Shown here piece by piece: positions 1 to 6,602 of a stretch of 13,446 nucleotides of DNA. Under the pieces are notes generated by a model. The model was not told where the DNA came from. It ran no database searches and saw only the letters and a list, made by a program, of their open reading frames with translations. Position numbers and translations under genes: made by a program. The DNA comes from Lachnospiraceae bacterium UBA3802. GTDB lineage: Bacteria; Bacillota; Clostridia; Lachnospirales; Lachnospiraceae. Positions within the stretch are counted from its first letter, which is position 1. The number at the start of each line of letters is the position of its first letter. Location of the stretch: assembly GCA_002369155.1 (NCBI GenBank), contig DFEM01000164.1, positions 1 through 13,446 of the forward strand. Direction: 5' to 3'.

Positions 1-152
1 ATTTCGGTAACAACGTAAGCCATTCACACAGACGTTCAAATCATATTTGGAATTCCAATATTAGAACAGTTAAGTGTAAGGTTAACGGTACAACCAAGAC
101 AATGCATGTTTGCACAAGATGTTTAAAATCAGGCTTGGTTGAAAGAGCTTAA
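1..152 (+). CDS. rpmB: 50S ribosomal protein L28, C-terminal part
   Basis: This is the 3' end of an L28 gene cut by the left edge of the window; L28 is a small protein of the large ribosomal subunit. Read from base 3, 49 residues are visible, beginning FGNNVSHSHRRSN and ending CTRCLKSGLVERA before TAA at 150-152. The SHSHRRSN block and the CTRC-LKSG-VERA ending are characteristic of bacterial L28. The CxxC near the end is the second half of the cysteine pair seen in zinc-binding-type L28; the first half would lie outside the window. A strong terminator follows 28 bases later, so the gene ends its transcript here. It converges on the minus-strand genes to its right. Confidence 0.95.
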   Translation, partial: FGNNVSHSHRRSNHIWNSNIRTVKCKVNGTTKTMHVCTRCLKSGLVERA

Positions 153-179
153 TGAATATTGAAAATCATAAAAAATAAT

Positions 180-206
180 GCCTGTCGAATGACAGGCAAT
201 TTTTTT
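180..206. terminator. Bidirectional intrinsic terminator between rpmB and the J-domain gene
   Basis: A perfect 7-bp stem (GCCTGTC / GACAGGC) with a GAAT loop is followed on the + strand by AATTTTTTT and preceded by an A-rich run (AAAAAATAAT) that gives a U-tract on the minus strand. It therefore serves rpmB from the left and the minus-strand operon ending at 205 from the right. Confidence 0.85.
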
Positions 207-786
207 ATGCTTTAATCTGTAAATCATGAAGCAAAGTCTCATACTCTCTGTTGATATTCTGTAAAGTATATGTATCTCCAGTAACATTATCCGGGTGAAA
301 TACTTTAATGAGATCTTTGTATCTTTTCTTTAAGCCTTTTTCCGAGGTTATGCCTTTAAAGAATATTCCCTGTCTGTATTCCAGTGTGGGAACTTTTCTT
401 AACTGTTCGCCTCTGTCCTGATATTTTCTGAATTCTTCTTTTTCCCGATTCAATCTTTGTCTGTCCGTATCCAGCTGTTTGAATCCGGATTCTAAAACAG
501 TCTGTTTTTTGTTCAAAAAAGTCAAATCGTTTTCAAGCTTTTTTCTGGATGTCTCAATGGTATGATTTATTTCTTCAACTTCTTTGTCAAACTGCTTACG
601 GCTTTGTTCAAGCTCGGTTTTGAGTTCTTCAAGCTCTTTCTTTTCGCGGGCAATGGTTTCTTTTAATTCTTCAAGGTCTGCTTTGTCGGTCTTGATTCTT
701 ACATTCTCGCGAAAAAGCTGTACTTTTAATTCTTCAAGCTCGGCAGGTGAATTTGAATCGCGAAGTATAGAGATAAAATTATCCAT
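205..786 (-). CDS. Coiled-coil protein with C-terminal J domain
   Basis: The product is 193 residues. Residues about 14-125 are almost continuous heptad-like sequence rich in E, K, L and R (ELEELK and EKKELEELK repeats), predicting a long coiled coil. Residues about 140-190 resemble helices II and III of a J domain: KKRYKDLIKVFHPDNVTGD contains the HPD tripeptide (164-166) that activates DnaK ATPase, followed by NINREYETLL. There is no G/F region, zinc-finger or client-binding domain, so this is not DnaJ itself but a class C type J protein, probably recruiting DnaK to a partner bound by the coil. It is the last gene of the minus-strand cluster with gerW and DUF2953, starting 5 bases after the gerW stop. 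No good Shine-Dalgarno precedes its ATG, which suggests translational coupling. The J-domain call is firm from the HPD motif; the cellular role is unknown. Confidence 0.8.
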   Translation of the reverse strand: MDNFISILRDSNSPAELEELKVQLFRENVRIKTDKADLEELKETIAREKKELEELKTELEQSRKQFDKEVEEINHTIETSRKKLENDLTFLNKKQTVLESGFKQLDTDRQRLNREKEEFRKYQDRGEQLRKVPTLEYRQGIFFKGITSEKGLKKRYKDLIKVFHPDNVTGDTYTLQNINREYETLLHDLQIKA

Positions 787-791
787 AATAA

Positions 792-1190
792 CTATTCTTC
801 ATTTTCCTTTGGAAATGCTGTTTCGATTGCATTTGCATCAGTTACGCCGTCTTTGTTCTTTTTAACGCTGATTCTGTCGAGAATATCGGGTACAAGATCG
901 ATAATCTTTGTGATTGAATCTTGGTTTTTGATATTAACAAGTCTTGTATGACCGTTTGAAATAACAAGTACAGCGGAAGGAGTCATCTTACCTGAAAGAG
1001 CTCCCATTCCGCCGTTCTTCTTGTCTCCTTTTGCAGCGCCTGCTCCGACTCCGAAGGAAACATCGACAAGCGGAACAATAATTGTATCGCCAACTTTAGT
1101 GGGATCACCTACAACGGTTTTAGTGGAAAGAAATCCATCCATACCTTCCATTAATTGATTAATCAAACCGTCAAAATTATTTTCTGCCAC
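792..1190 (-). CDS. gerW: GerW/YtfJ family sporulation protein
   Basis: The product is 132 residues, close to the family's usual length. The family signature is clear: TVVGDPTKVGDTIIVPLVDV, then a glycine-rich SFGVGAGAA segment, GGMGALSGKMTP and a hydrophobic AVLVIS strand. In Bacillus subtilis YtfJ/GerW is made in the forespore and is needed for germination; homologues also occur in clostridia that rarely sporulate, so presence alone does not prove sporulation. The start is GTG (1188-1190), preceded by AGGAGG at 8-base spacing. The gene overlaps the end of the DUF2953 gene by 14 bases, the same pairing as ytfI-ytfJ in Bacillus, which supports both calls. The J-domain gene follows directly. 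Confidence 0.9.
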   Translation of the reverse strand: MAENNFDGLINQLMEGMDGFLSTKTVVGDPTKVGDTIIVPLVDVSFGVGAGAAKGDKKNGGMGALSGKMTPSAVLVISNGHTRLVNIKNQDSITKIIDLVPDILDRISVKKNKDGVTDANAIETAFPKENEE

Positions 1191-2130
1191 GAATCTTTCC
1201 TCCTTTTCTGATTAAAAAGAACATTCTTCTTAAATGCTTATTGGTAAATATCTTAAACGCCATTGCAAGGAATACAAACATCTGTACTCTTCCGCCGACA
1301 TATCCGTCTATTAAGAATCTGTTTTCATCCCAAACGGGTGTAAAATCAATCTCTTTGTTAAAATAACCTCTCGCCATGCATATTATTCCGTGAACCTTGC
1401 CGGTCAAATATGGATCTTCATCTCCGTATTCGATATGCATTCTCCATTTTCTCGGGAATACATGTTTAACGGCTTTAATACATATATCCTTGAATAATAA
1501 TATCGTAGGTTTAAACGAGGGATGATTAAGTACTTTCCAGTAGAATTTAATGTATTTCTTGGTTAATTCCCACTGTTTGATTTTTTCGTTAATAAACTCT
1601 TTAAAATTATACCACTTTTTCTTTATGTTTAAAATAAAATCTTTTAAAGAAGACAGAAACGAAATGTTTTTCTCGAGAGCATTCATATCGTCTGTTTCGT
1701 CCGGCTCGTTCAGAAATTCCTCGATTTCTTCTTCTGTTATTTCGAATTCTTCTGTATCGGGATCGGGAATTGTCTCCTGCTTTGCATCTTCGCTGCCTTC
1801 ATTAGTGCTTTCCTTGGTTTCAGTCTTATCTTTTTTGGATAATTTGTCTGAAAGGTTTTCGAGCATTTCGATTAATTCGGGTATTTCTTTGTCAAAAATC
1901 TTAATTCCGAAAAGCCTTAAGGACGCATATCCCATTTTTTCTTTGTAATACACGCGTATTCTTAAGAACGAAAGAAAAAATGTCAAAAGAAAGTAACCGT
2001 ATAACGTTTCTTTATTTGAACAGCCTATCTTATATCTGAACGGAACAAAGAGAAAAATATTTAAAATTATCAGGAATAAAAGAATAATAGAAGCCAAAAC
2101 GATTCCGATAACGGCAAGTACTTTAAGCAT
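1177..2130 (-). CDS. DUF2953 membrane-anchored protein (YtfI-like)
   Basis: The product is 317 residues. An N-terminal membrane segment (about residues 4-30) is followed by FRYKIGCSN and a second hydrophobic stretch near 44-58. A strongly acidic, low-complexity linker (about 103-149, dominated by E, D and T) separates this from a C-terminal part containing YGDEDPYLTGKVHGI and the closing KHLRRMFFLIRKGG. This layout and the immediate link to gerW match the DUF2953/YtfI family, whose biochemical role is not established. ATG at 2128-2130 has GGAGG eight bases upstream. It overlaps the upstream small gene by 8 bases and gerW by 14, so the three are almost certainly co-transcribed and translationally coupled. 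The acidic linker is probably species-specific. Confidence 0.85.
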   Translation of the reverse strand: MLKVLAVIGIVLASIILLFLIILNIFLFVPFRYKIGCSNKETLYGYFLLTFFLSFLRIRVYYKEKMGYASLRLFGIKIFDKEIPELIEMLENLSDKLSKKDKTETKESTNEGSEDAKQETIPDPDTEEFEITEEEIEEFLNEPDETDDMNALEKNISFLSSLKDFILNIKKKWYNFKEFINEKIKQWELTKKYIKFYWKVLNHPSFKPTILLFKDICIKAVKHVFPRKWRMHIEYGDEDPYLTGKVHGIICMARGYFNKEIDFTPVWDENRFLIDGYVGGRVQMFVFLAMAFKIFTNKHLRRMFFLIRKGGKIRGRK

Positions 2131-2500
2131 ACATTTTGCCTCCGGAAATCTTTAATAATTTGGGCTTATCTTCATCCGTCAATTCAGGAAGCGAAGCAAG
2201 ATAAGCGATATAATCAAGGCTCTTAACTTTAATCATACAATTTTCGATCATATGACACGTAAGCGTCTCGGCTGATTCGTAATCCTTCGCAAGCCCTACT
2301 ATCATCGGAGGGTTTTCTTTGTAATGCCTCTGAAGAAGAAACATCCATTCGGTGAATTCGAGTTTGGATGTATATTCATTAAGAATAATTACGAAGAACG
2401 TATCAACGATTATCTTTTTTCTTTTATCTATATTCTCTTTTATTTTGCCGAAATTAGAATAAGCATATTCATCGACATATATATAATCAGAGAAAACCAT
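2123..2500 (-). CDS. Small protein of unknown function upstream of DUF2953-gerW
   Basis: I do not recognise this family. From the ATG at 2498-2500 the product is 125 residues, beginning MVFSDYIYVDEYAYSNFGK. It has no clear signal peptide or long membrane segment, a central hydrophobic strand (IIVDTFFVIIL), and a C-terminal half with LASLPELTDEDKPKLLKISGG. It looks like a small soluble alpha/beta protein. The ATG is chosen because AAAGGA lies just upstream; an in-frame TTG at 2531-2533 would lie inside the loop of the cheY terminator and is unlikely. It overlaps the DUF2953 gene by 8 bases and is the first gene of that cluster. I see no convincing promoter between it and the terminator just upstream. 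Confidence 0.7.
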   Translation of the reverse strand: MVFSDYIYVDEYAYSNFGKIKENIDKRKKIIVDTFFVIILNEYTSKLEFTEWMFLLQRHYKENPPMIVGLAKDYESAETLTCHMIENCMIKVKSLDYIAYLASLPELTDEDKPKLLKISGGKMYA

Positions 2501-2513
2501 ACTTTTCCTTTGC

Positions 2514-2545
2514 AAAAAAGAAACGAATAGCAAGCTATTCGTTTC
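2514..2545 (-). terminator. Intrinsic terminator after cheY
   Basis: A perfect 11-bp inverted repeat (GAAACGAATAG / CTATTCGTTTC) has a 4-base loop at 2531-2534. On the minus strand it is followed by TTTTTT (2514-2519). It begins 5 bases after the cheY stop and ends just before the ribosome binding site of the next gene. Confidence 0.88.
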
Positions 2546-2550
2546 AAAAA

Positions 2551-2904
2551 TTACATTTTGTCAATTATTTTTAAAATGTTTTCTTTTTCAAAAGGCTTGG
2601 TAACAAATTCGCTGGCGCCGTTTTTGATTGCTTCCACCATTTTATTCTGTTGTCCGGCAGCTGTAACCATTATTACTTTTGCATTTTTGTCATATTCTTT
2701 AATTTTTGTTAATGCTTCAAGTCCGTCCATAACGGGCATTGTGATGTCCAATGTTGTAATATCGGGATTAAATTCTTTGTACTTATCCACGCCTTCCTGT
2801 CCGTTTTCGGCTTCGCCTACAACTTCGTGACCGGATTCTTCGAGAAGTCCTCTTAAAATTTTTCTGGAAGTTCTGGAATCATCCACTATCAATATTTTTG
2901 CCAT
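2551..2904 (-). CDS. cheY: Stand-alone CheY-like response regulator receiver
   Basis: The product is 117 residues, a complete receiver domain with no output domain. All phosphotransfer residues are present: the acidic pair D8-D9 (ILIVDDS), phosphoacceptor D53 (TLDITMPVMDG), switch T81 (VTAAG), F100 and the invariant K103-P104 (VTKPF). Such single-domain regulators act by protein contact, classically at the flagellar switch. The gene starts 14 bases after the CheX-like gene, whose stop overlaps a strong GAGGAGG binding site, and ends at a strong terminator. The two therefore form a closed cassette in which the neighbour probably dephosphorylates this protein. The kinase is not in the window, so whether this CheY serves flagellar chemotaxis or another output cannot be told. 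The symbol is used in the family sense. Confidence 0.92.
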   Translation of the reverse strand: MAKILIVDDSRTSRKILRGLLEESGHEVVGEAENGQEGVDKYKEFNPDITTLDITMPVMDGLEALTKIKEYDKNAKVIMVTAAGQQNKMVEAIKNGASEFVTKPFEKENILKIIDKM

Positions 2905-2918
2905 TATTTAATCCTCCT

Positions 2919-3800
2919 CTATTTATTGATAATATCACCAAAACTGGAGATTAAATCAATCTTCTCACCCTGAACATATACCGGTAAAACCAAAAGTTTG
3001 CCCGAAAATGAAGCTTTTGTTTTGCTGTATTCGGGAGGCAGCATATCAATCATAAATGAAGAATTGACATTTGTTGCAAACAAACCGTTAACACAATTGA
3101 TAAATTCGGCTACGGAGTCCAAACTGTCTTCATCGACATTATCAAATTTCTCGCCTGCGAATTTATCTGCTATGCTAAGAATACTCTTTCCTTCACCGGA
3201 AAAAGCAAGTGTAGCTTTGTTGTCTCCGTCAAGACTTTGAAGAGCAAAATAATTTGCTTCATAAAAATCAGTAACATATCCTTTTCCTACATAAATTTCG
3301 GAATCAATAAGTCTGATAAGTGTTCTGATGCAGATTAAAATATGCTGAATCTGATATTCTGTAATATTCTGCGGTAAAAACAAAGGAATAATTCTGTCGG
3401 AATCACCGCTCTTTAAAGATTCGATATCCGTAAGCGTAAATCCGTTTTCGTTTTGATAATCGGATAATGCTTTCTCGATATCGCCTATTGCCATAAAATC
3501 ATTGTCAACTATCGACTGTACAAACGAAAGATACTGATTTCCCTGAAGACCCAAAAGTCTGGAAACCTGTTCATCGGTAAGGTAGCCTTTTTCAACGGCA
3601 ATGTCACCGAATCTCTTATCAACGATAGCCTGTAATCTGTTGACTTCGTCTGATTGTTCAATTGTCATAAGTTTTTCGCTTACGGCAATCAAACCGAGCT
3701 TAACTCTTACTTTTCTCATCGTCTCGAAAACGGTTTCGAGCTGATCTTTTGTAAGTTTGCCTTCTTTAAGCAAATAAGCGCCAAATAAACAACTTATCAT
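2919..3800 (-). CDS. CheX-like phosphatase with N-terminal MshEN-like repeats
   Basis: The product is 293 residues. The first 85 or so resemble the N-terminal domain of type II/IV secretion ATPases (MshEN/GspE-N), with two short repeats: FGAYLLKEGKLTKDQLE (6-22) and FGDIAVEKGYLTDEQVSRLL (64-83). A middle region to about 150 is helical and unassigned. From about 150 to the end it resembles the CheX/CheC fold; residues 229-239 (SVAEFINCVNG) carry the ExxN phosphatase motif, with E232, N235 and a further N238. In that family E and N position the water that removes phosphate from CheY. MshEN domains in other proteins can bind cyclic di-GMP, but whether this one does is unknown. ATG at 3798-3800 has GGGAGG upstream. 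It is co-transcribed with cheY. Confidence 0.75.
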   Translation of the reverse strand: MISCLFGAYLLKEGKLTKDQLETVFETMRKVRVKLGLIAVSEKLMTIEQSDEVNRLQAIVDKRFGDIAVEKGYLTDEQVSRLLGLQGNQYLSFVQSIVDNDFMAIGDIEKALSDYQNENGFTLTDIESLKSGDSDRIIPLFLPQNITEYQIQHILICIRTLIRLIDSEIYVGKGYVTDFYEANYFALQSLDGDNKATLAFSGEGKSILSIADKFAGEKFDNVDEDSLDSVAEFINCVNGLFATNVNSSFMIDMLPPEYSKTKASFSGKLLVLPVYVQGEKIDLISSFGDIINK

Positions 3801-3832
3801 AATAACCTCCCAAAGTTATACTCATATGAAAA

Positions 3833-3838
3833 ATTATA
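3833..3838 (-). promoter_or_regulatory. Candidate promoter of the CheX-cheY cassette (-10)
   Basis: On the minus strand a perfect TATAAT lies 32 bases before the CheX-like ATG. The -35 region is poor (TTTTAT at 17-base spacing) but sits in T-rich DNA. Its position just after the U32 gene and before an independently terminated cassette supports it. Confidence 0.5.
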
Positions 3839-3842
3839 CAAT

Positions 3843-3885
3843 AAAACGGCGAAAAATAAAAGAAAAAACTACAAAATGCCGTTTT
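3843..3885 (-). terminator. Possible weak terminator at the end of the U32 gene
   Basis: An 8-bp inverted repeat (AAAACGGC / GCCGTTTT) flanks a 27-base loop and overlaps the last codons of the U32 gene. On the minus strand the loop itself is U-rich. The long loop makes this much weaker than the other terminators here. Confidence 0.3.
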
Positions 3886-6109
3886 TTATATGGTACGCTG
3901 TATAATCAAACGAAAAATCGCTTTCATTGCCTTTAAACAGGGCTTTGTACGCATTAGTCACCCTGTCGATGTCCTTTTTGGATTCGTCGGTAAAAACAAA
4001 AGCAAAAGAAGAAATGCCCAGATCATTAAGTTTGTTGTAATATTTGTGCAATGAAGTGGGTTTTGAATTATATATGTAATTAAAACAAAGCATTTCATCA
4101 CAATCGGGATATACTTTAAAATCGACACCCAATCTGTCTTTTAGGTCAACGAATTCGTATTTGTTTTCCTTAATTTTCTTTGAACACTTATCGCATGTCT
4201 TTAAGACACAGTTTGCGCTGATCATGAGTCTGGCTTTTCCGTACAAAACCATTGTCATTTTCTCTTTATCGAATGATTTATAATCATTTAACGAAAGTTC
4301 AGTAGGATTCAGTACGGTTTTAAACAGATTTTTATTGAATTCATAGCTTAAAGAATTGTAACTGTATATGTTTGAATTCCCGCAGATTTCTTTTTGGAAA
4401 TTCATTTCTTTAAGTAATAAAAACGCATCGTATTGATTGACAAATACACCGTTGATGTTTTTATTCTCAGATACTTTTAATACTGTCTTCTTAAATGATT
4501 CTTCATTGAGTTTTCTGAGTATCAAAGGAAGTTCGATGTAAATTTTCTTATTGCATTTTTCAATTGCCTCAAAGAAAGTATCATTCTCGTATATTTCTTT
4601 TGATACGGTTAATGCATCATAAAAATCATCGTTTAAAATTTCTTCAAATTGATAATATTTTTTTACAAAAGCGATATTTCTGTATGATGAATTATTAACA
4701 TTTTGGAGATTTACGTTATCTGAATCATAAATAAAATTATTCTTGGAAATTTTAATATTCTTTTTGTCCGAATTTGAATTTCCCGCATATTTTCCGGAAA
4801 TATCTTTATATGACTTTTTATATGCATTGCTTCTTAAATCATTCTCGTTTAAACGTTCCTCGAGCATTTCGCAAGCCTGTCGCCTTAACTGTTTTATTAT
4901 GCCGACAGGAACAAAACCGCCGTCAAGTTTAACGTTCGTTTTATTGCTTTCAAAGACTGTATTTCCGAGTTTGATAAGCTGTTTTTTTACTTCATCCTCA
5001 TCCGATTGAATCTTTTCGCCTTTTTCTATTATATTTTCGGAAAATACAGAAACATTTATATCAGTGTTATCGCATAAAGCAATTTTAAGGGAAGCCGGTT
5101 TGCCCTTAATTGCAATAAATTCAAGATTTATTTTGACTTTCTTTGGTTTGTTTATATATTTTTCTATTATTTCTTTTTCAAGGCTTTCATCAACTTTTGC
5201 GTATGAACCTTTTTCAAAAGTAATCATTTTGGCAGAAGAAGTTCTCTCATAATACCCATGCCCCGTGGATGTCCTTGAATAAAGCATTTTTAGAAAATCC
5301 ATATCTTTTTTATCTATTACGGGTTTTACACCGGGATTTTCAAGACAGAAATCAATGTATTTTCTGTAAATCGAAGTTACGCCTGCAGCATAAGAGGGAC
5401 TTTTTAATCTTCCTTCAATCTTAAAGGAATAAATGCCTGCATTAATAAGTTTATCGATAATTTCAATTGTATTCATATCTGACAAACTTAAATAATATGC
5501 TTCTTTCGAGTCAACTTTATAAGGCTGTCTGCAAGGCCCCTTGCATCTTCCTCTGTTTCCTGAATTACCGCCCAGGAACGATGAAAAAAGGCACATTCCG
5601 GAATAAGAATAACACATTGCTCCGTGAATAAAGCATTCGGTCTCTATTCCCCCATTTGTAATGTCCTTTATTTCATTTAAAGTCAGTTCTCTCGCAAGAA
5701 CGATTCTTTTTGCACCGAGATTTTCATAGAATTTGGCTCCGTAAAGACTTGTAACGGCAGCCTGGGTTGAAACATGTATATCAAGATCTTTAAAAACTTC
5801 TTTAATGTACAAAAAAACACCCATATCCTGAACTATAACGGCGTCCAGACCGTTAATATAAAAGGGATAAAGGAAATCATAAAGTTTTTCCAGTTCTTCG
5901 TTTTTAGTTAAGGTGTTTACGGTAAGATAAACTTTTTTACCGAAAAGATGAGCGTATTTTATGGCTTTAATCAATTCCTCGTCGGAAAAATTAACGGCGC
6001 TTGCTCTTGCTCCGTACATATTGCCTGCAAGGTATACCGCATCCGCACCCGCATTGATTGCGCCCAAAAATGAATTGTATTCTCCCGCCGGGGCTAATAA
6101 CTCTACCAT
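3869..6109 (-). CDS. U32 family (RlhA/TrhP-like) RNA hydroxylation protein, long form with DUF3656
   Basis: The product is 746 residues. Residues 1-290 form the U32 domain: MVELLAPAGEYNSFLGAINAG, GADAVYLAG, HVSTQAAVT, ECFIHGAMCYSYSGMC and GNRGRCKGPCRQPY, then KIEGRLKSP (230-238). Cysteines 166, 173, 189 and 193 match the conserved four expected to hold an iron-sulfur cluster. Residues about 300-412 match DUF3656 (KLGNTVFES, VKLDGGFVPV). Family members once called collagenases/peptidases are now known in several bacteria as prephenate-dependent tRNA (TrhP) or 23S rRNA (RlhA) hydroxylation factors; DUF3656 favours the RlhA-like group. A further ~300 residues carry a second cysteine set (634, 639, 642, then 670 and 675). 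ATG has GGAG upstream. It is separated from zapA by a terminator and appears monocistronic. Confidence 0.82.
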   Translation of the reverse strand: MVELLAPAGEYNSFLGAINAGADAVYLAGNMYGARASAVNFSDEELIKAIKYAHLFGKKVYLTVNTLTKNEELEKLYDFLYPFYINGLDAVIVQDMGVFLYIKEVFKDLDIHVSTQAAVTSLYGAKFYENLGAKRIVLARELTLNEIKDITNGGIETECFIHGAMCYSYSGMCLFSSFLGGNSGNRGRCKGPCRQPYKVDSKEAYYLSLSDMNTIEIIDKLINAGIYSFKIEGRLKSPSYAAGVTSIYRKYIDFCLENPGVKPVIDKKDMDFLKMLYSRTSTGHGYYERTSSAKMITFEKGSYAKVDESLEKEIIEKYINKPKKVKINLEFIAIKGKPASLKIALCDNTDINVSVFSENIIEKGEKIQSDEDEVKKQLIKLGNTVFESNKTNVKLDGGFVPVGIIKQLRRQACEMLEERLNENDLRSNAYKKSYKDISGKYAGNSNSDKKNIKISKNNFIYDSDNVNLQNVNNSSYRNIAFVKKYYQFEEILNDDFYDALTVSKEIYENDTFFEAIEKCNKKIYIELPLILRKLNEESFKKTVLKVSENKNINGVFVNQYDAFLLLKEMNFQKEICGNSNIYSYNSLSYEFNKNLFKTVLNPTELSLNDYKSFDKEKMTMVLYGKARLMISANCVLKTCDKCSKKIKENKYEFVDLKDRLGVDFKVYPDCDEMLCFNYIYNSKPTSLHKYYNKLNDLGISSFAFVFTDESKKDIDRVTNAYKALFKGNESDFSFDYTAYHIKNGIL

Positions 6110-6129
6110 ATAAACTCCGTGATTATAAT

Positions 6130-6160
6130 AAAAAACCGTATGATTAAATCATACAGTTTT
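6130..6160 (-). terminator. Intrinsic terminator after zapA
   Basis: On the minus strand AAAACTGTATGAT pairs with ATCATACGGTTTT around a 3-base loop, a 13-bp stem with one U-G wobble, ending in six Us (6130-6135). It starts 4 bases past the zapA stop and should end the ruvAB-zapA transcript. Confidence 0.82.
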
Positions 6161-6164
6161 AATT

Positions 6165-6542
6165 TTATTTCTTAAGTTCGCCTTCGAGTCTGGCAATATA
6201 AATATCTTTGTCCGACAACTCGCTTTTGGCATTATCGAGCTTAATCTGAGTGGAAATAAGTTCATGCTTGATATTGCATAAATCATCATCTTTGGAACGA
6301 ACTTCTTCTTCAAGAAGGGATATCTTCGTTTTTGCTTTAAAATAATCATCTGCCATATTAAGAAGCAAAAGCAGATTCTGATATTGACCGTTTAATCTTT
6401 TATAAGCGTCTTCGCCTTCAAAATCACTGATTTTTGCATTTATGTAAGAAGCAACTTTTTGCAGATATTCTTCGGATTCATAACCCGAAATATAATATAC
6501 CTTTCCGCCTATTATAACTTCAATTTCACTTTTACCGGTCAT
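6165..6542 (-). CDS. zapA: Cell division protein ZapA
   Basis: The product is 125 residues. ZapA binds and bundles FtsZ at the division site. The N-terminal globular head is recognisable: IEVIIGGKVYYISGYESEEYLQKVASYINAKI, then a helix with RLNGQYQNLLLLLNMADDYFK, and a long C-terminal coiled coil (about 70-125, LLEEEVRSKDDDL and further heptads) that makes the antiparallel tetramer. The length is typical of clostridial ZapA, somewhat longer than Bacillus ZapA because of the coil. ATG (6540-6542) has AAGG at about 6 bases. It follows ruvB by 46 bases, has its own promoter, and is followed directly by a strong terminator. The ruvB-zapA-U32 order is, from memory, common in clostridia, which supports the call. 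Confidence 0.85.
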   Translation of the reverse strand: MTGKSEIEVIIGGKVYYISGYESEEYLQKVASYINAKISDFEGEDAYKRLNGQYQNLLLLLNMADDYFKAKTKISLLEEEVRSKDDDLCNIKHELISTQIKLDNAKSELSDKDIYIARLEGELKK

Positions 6543-6573
6543 CTTAACCTTACCCCATCAAATTTATAAAAAA

Positions 6574-6602
6574 AGTATACAAAAATAATTATTCCTTTTC
6601 AA
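6574..6602 (-). promoter_or_regulatory. Promoter for zapA inside the ruvB 3' end
   Basis: On the minus strand TTGAAA (6597-6602) is followed by exactly 17 bases and TATACT (6574-6579). The -35 box lies in the last codons of ruvB (LEKE). The start point would be about 25 bases before the zapA ATG. This would let ZapA be made apart from the upstream operon. Confidence 0.65.

Noticed and set aside
1550..1948. 132-codon + strand ORF opposite DUF2953
   Set aside because: It is the serine-rich antisense image of the acidic linker and has no binding site or motif.
2501..2533. TTG start extending the 125-residue gene by 11 codons
   Set aside because: The TTG lies in the loop of the cheY terminator and has no binding site, while the ATG at 2498-2500 has AAAGGA just upstream.
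2559..2564. Perfect TTGACA on the minus strand near the end of cheY
   Set aside because: No -10-like hexamer lies 16-18 bases downstream, and the hexamer is explained by the cheY codons for its C-terminus.
6122..6127. TATAAT on the minus strand just before the U32 gene
   Set aside because: Transcription would start on or after the GGAG binding site, no -35 box is present, and it overlaps the tail of the zapA terminator.
6149..6349. 66-codon minus-strand ORF beside zapA
   Set aside because: It overlaps the zapA coding region in another frame, has no domain, and zapA is a clear family member.
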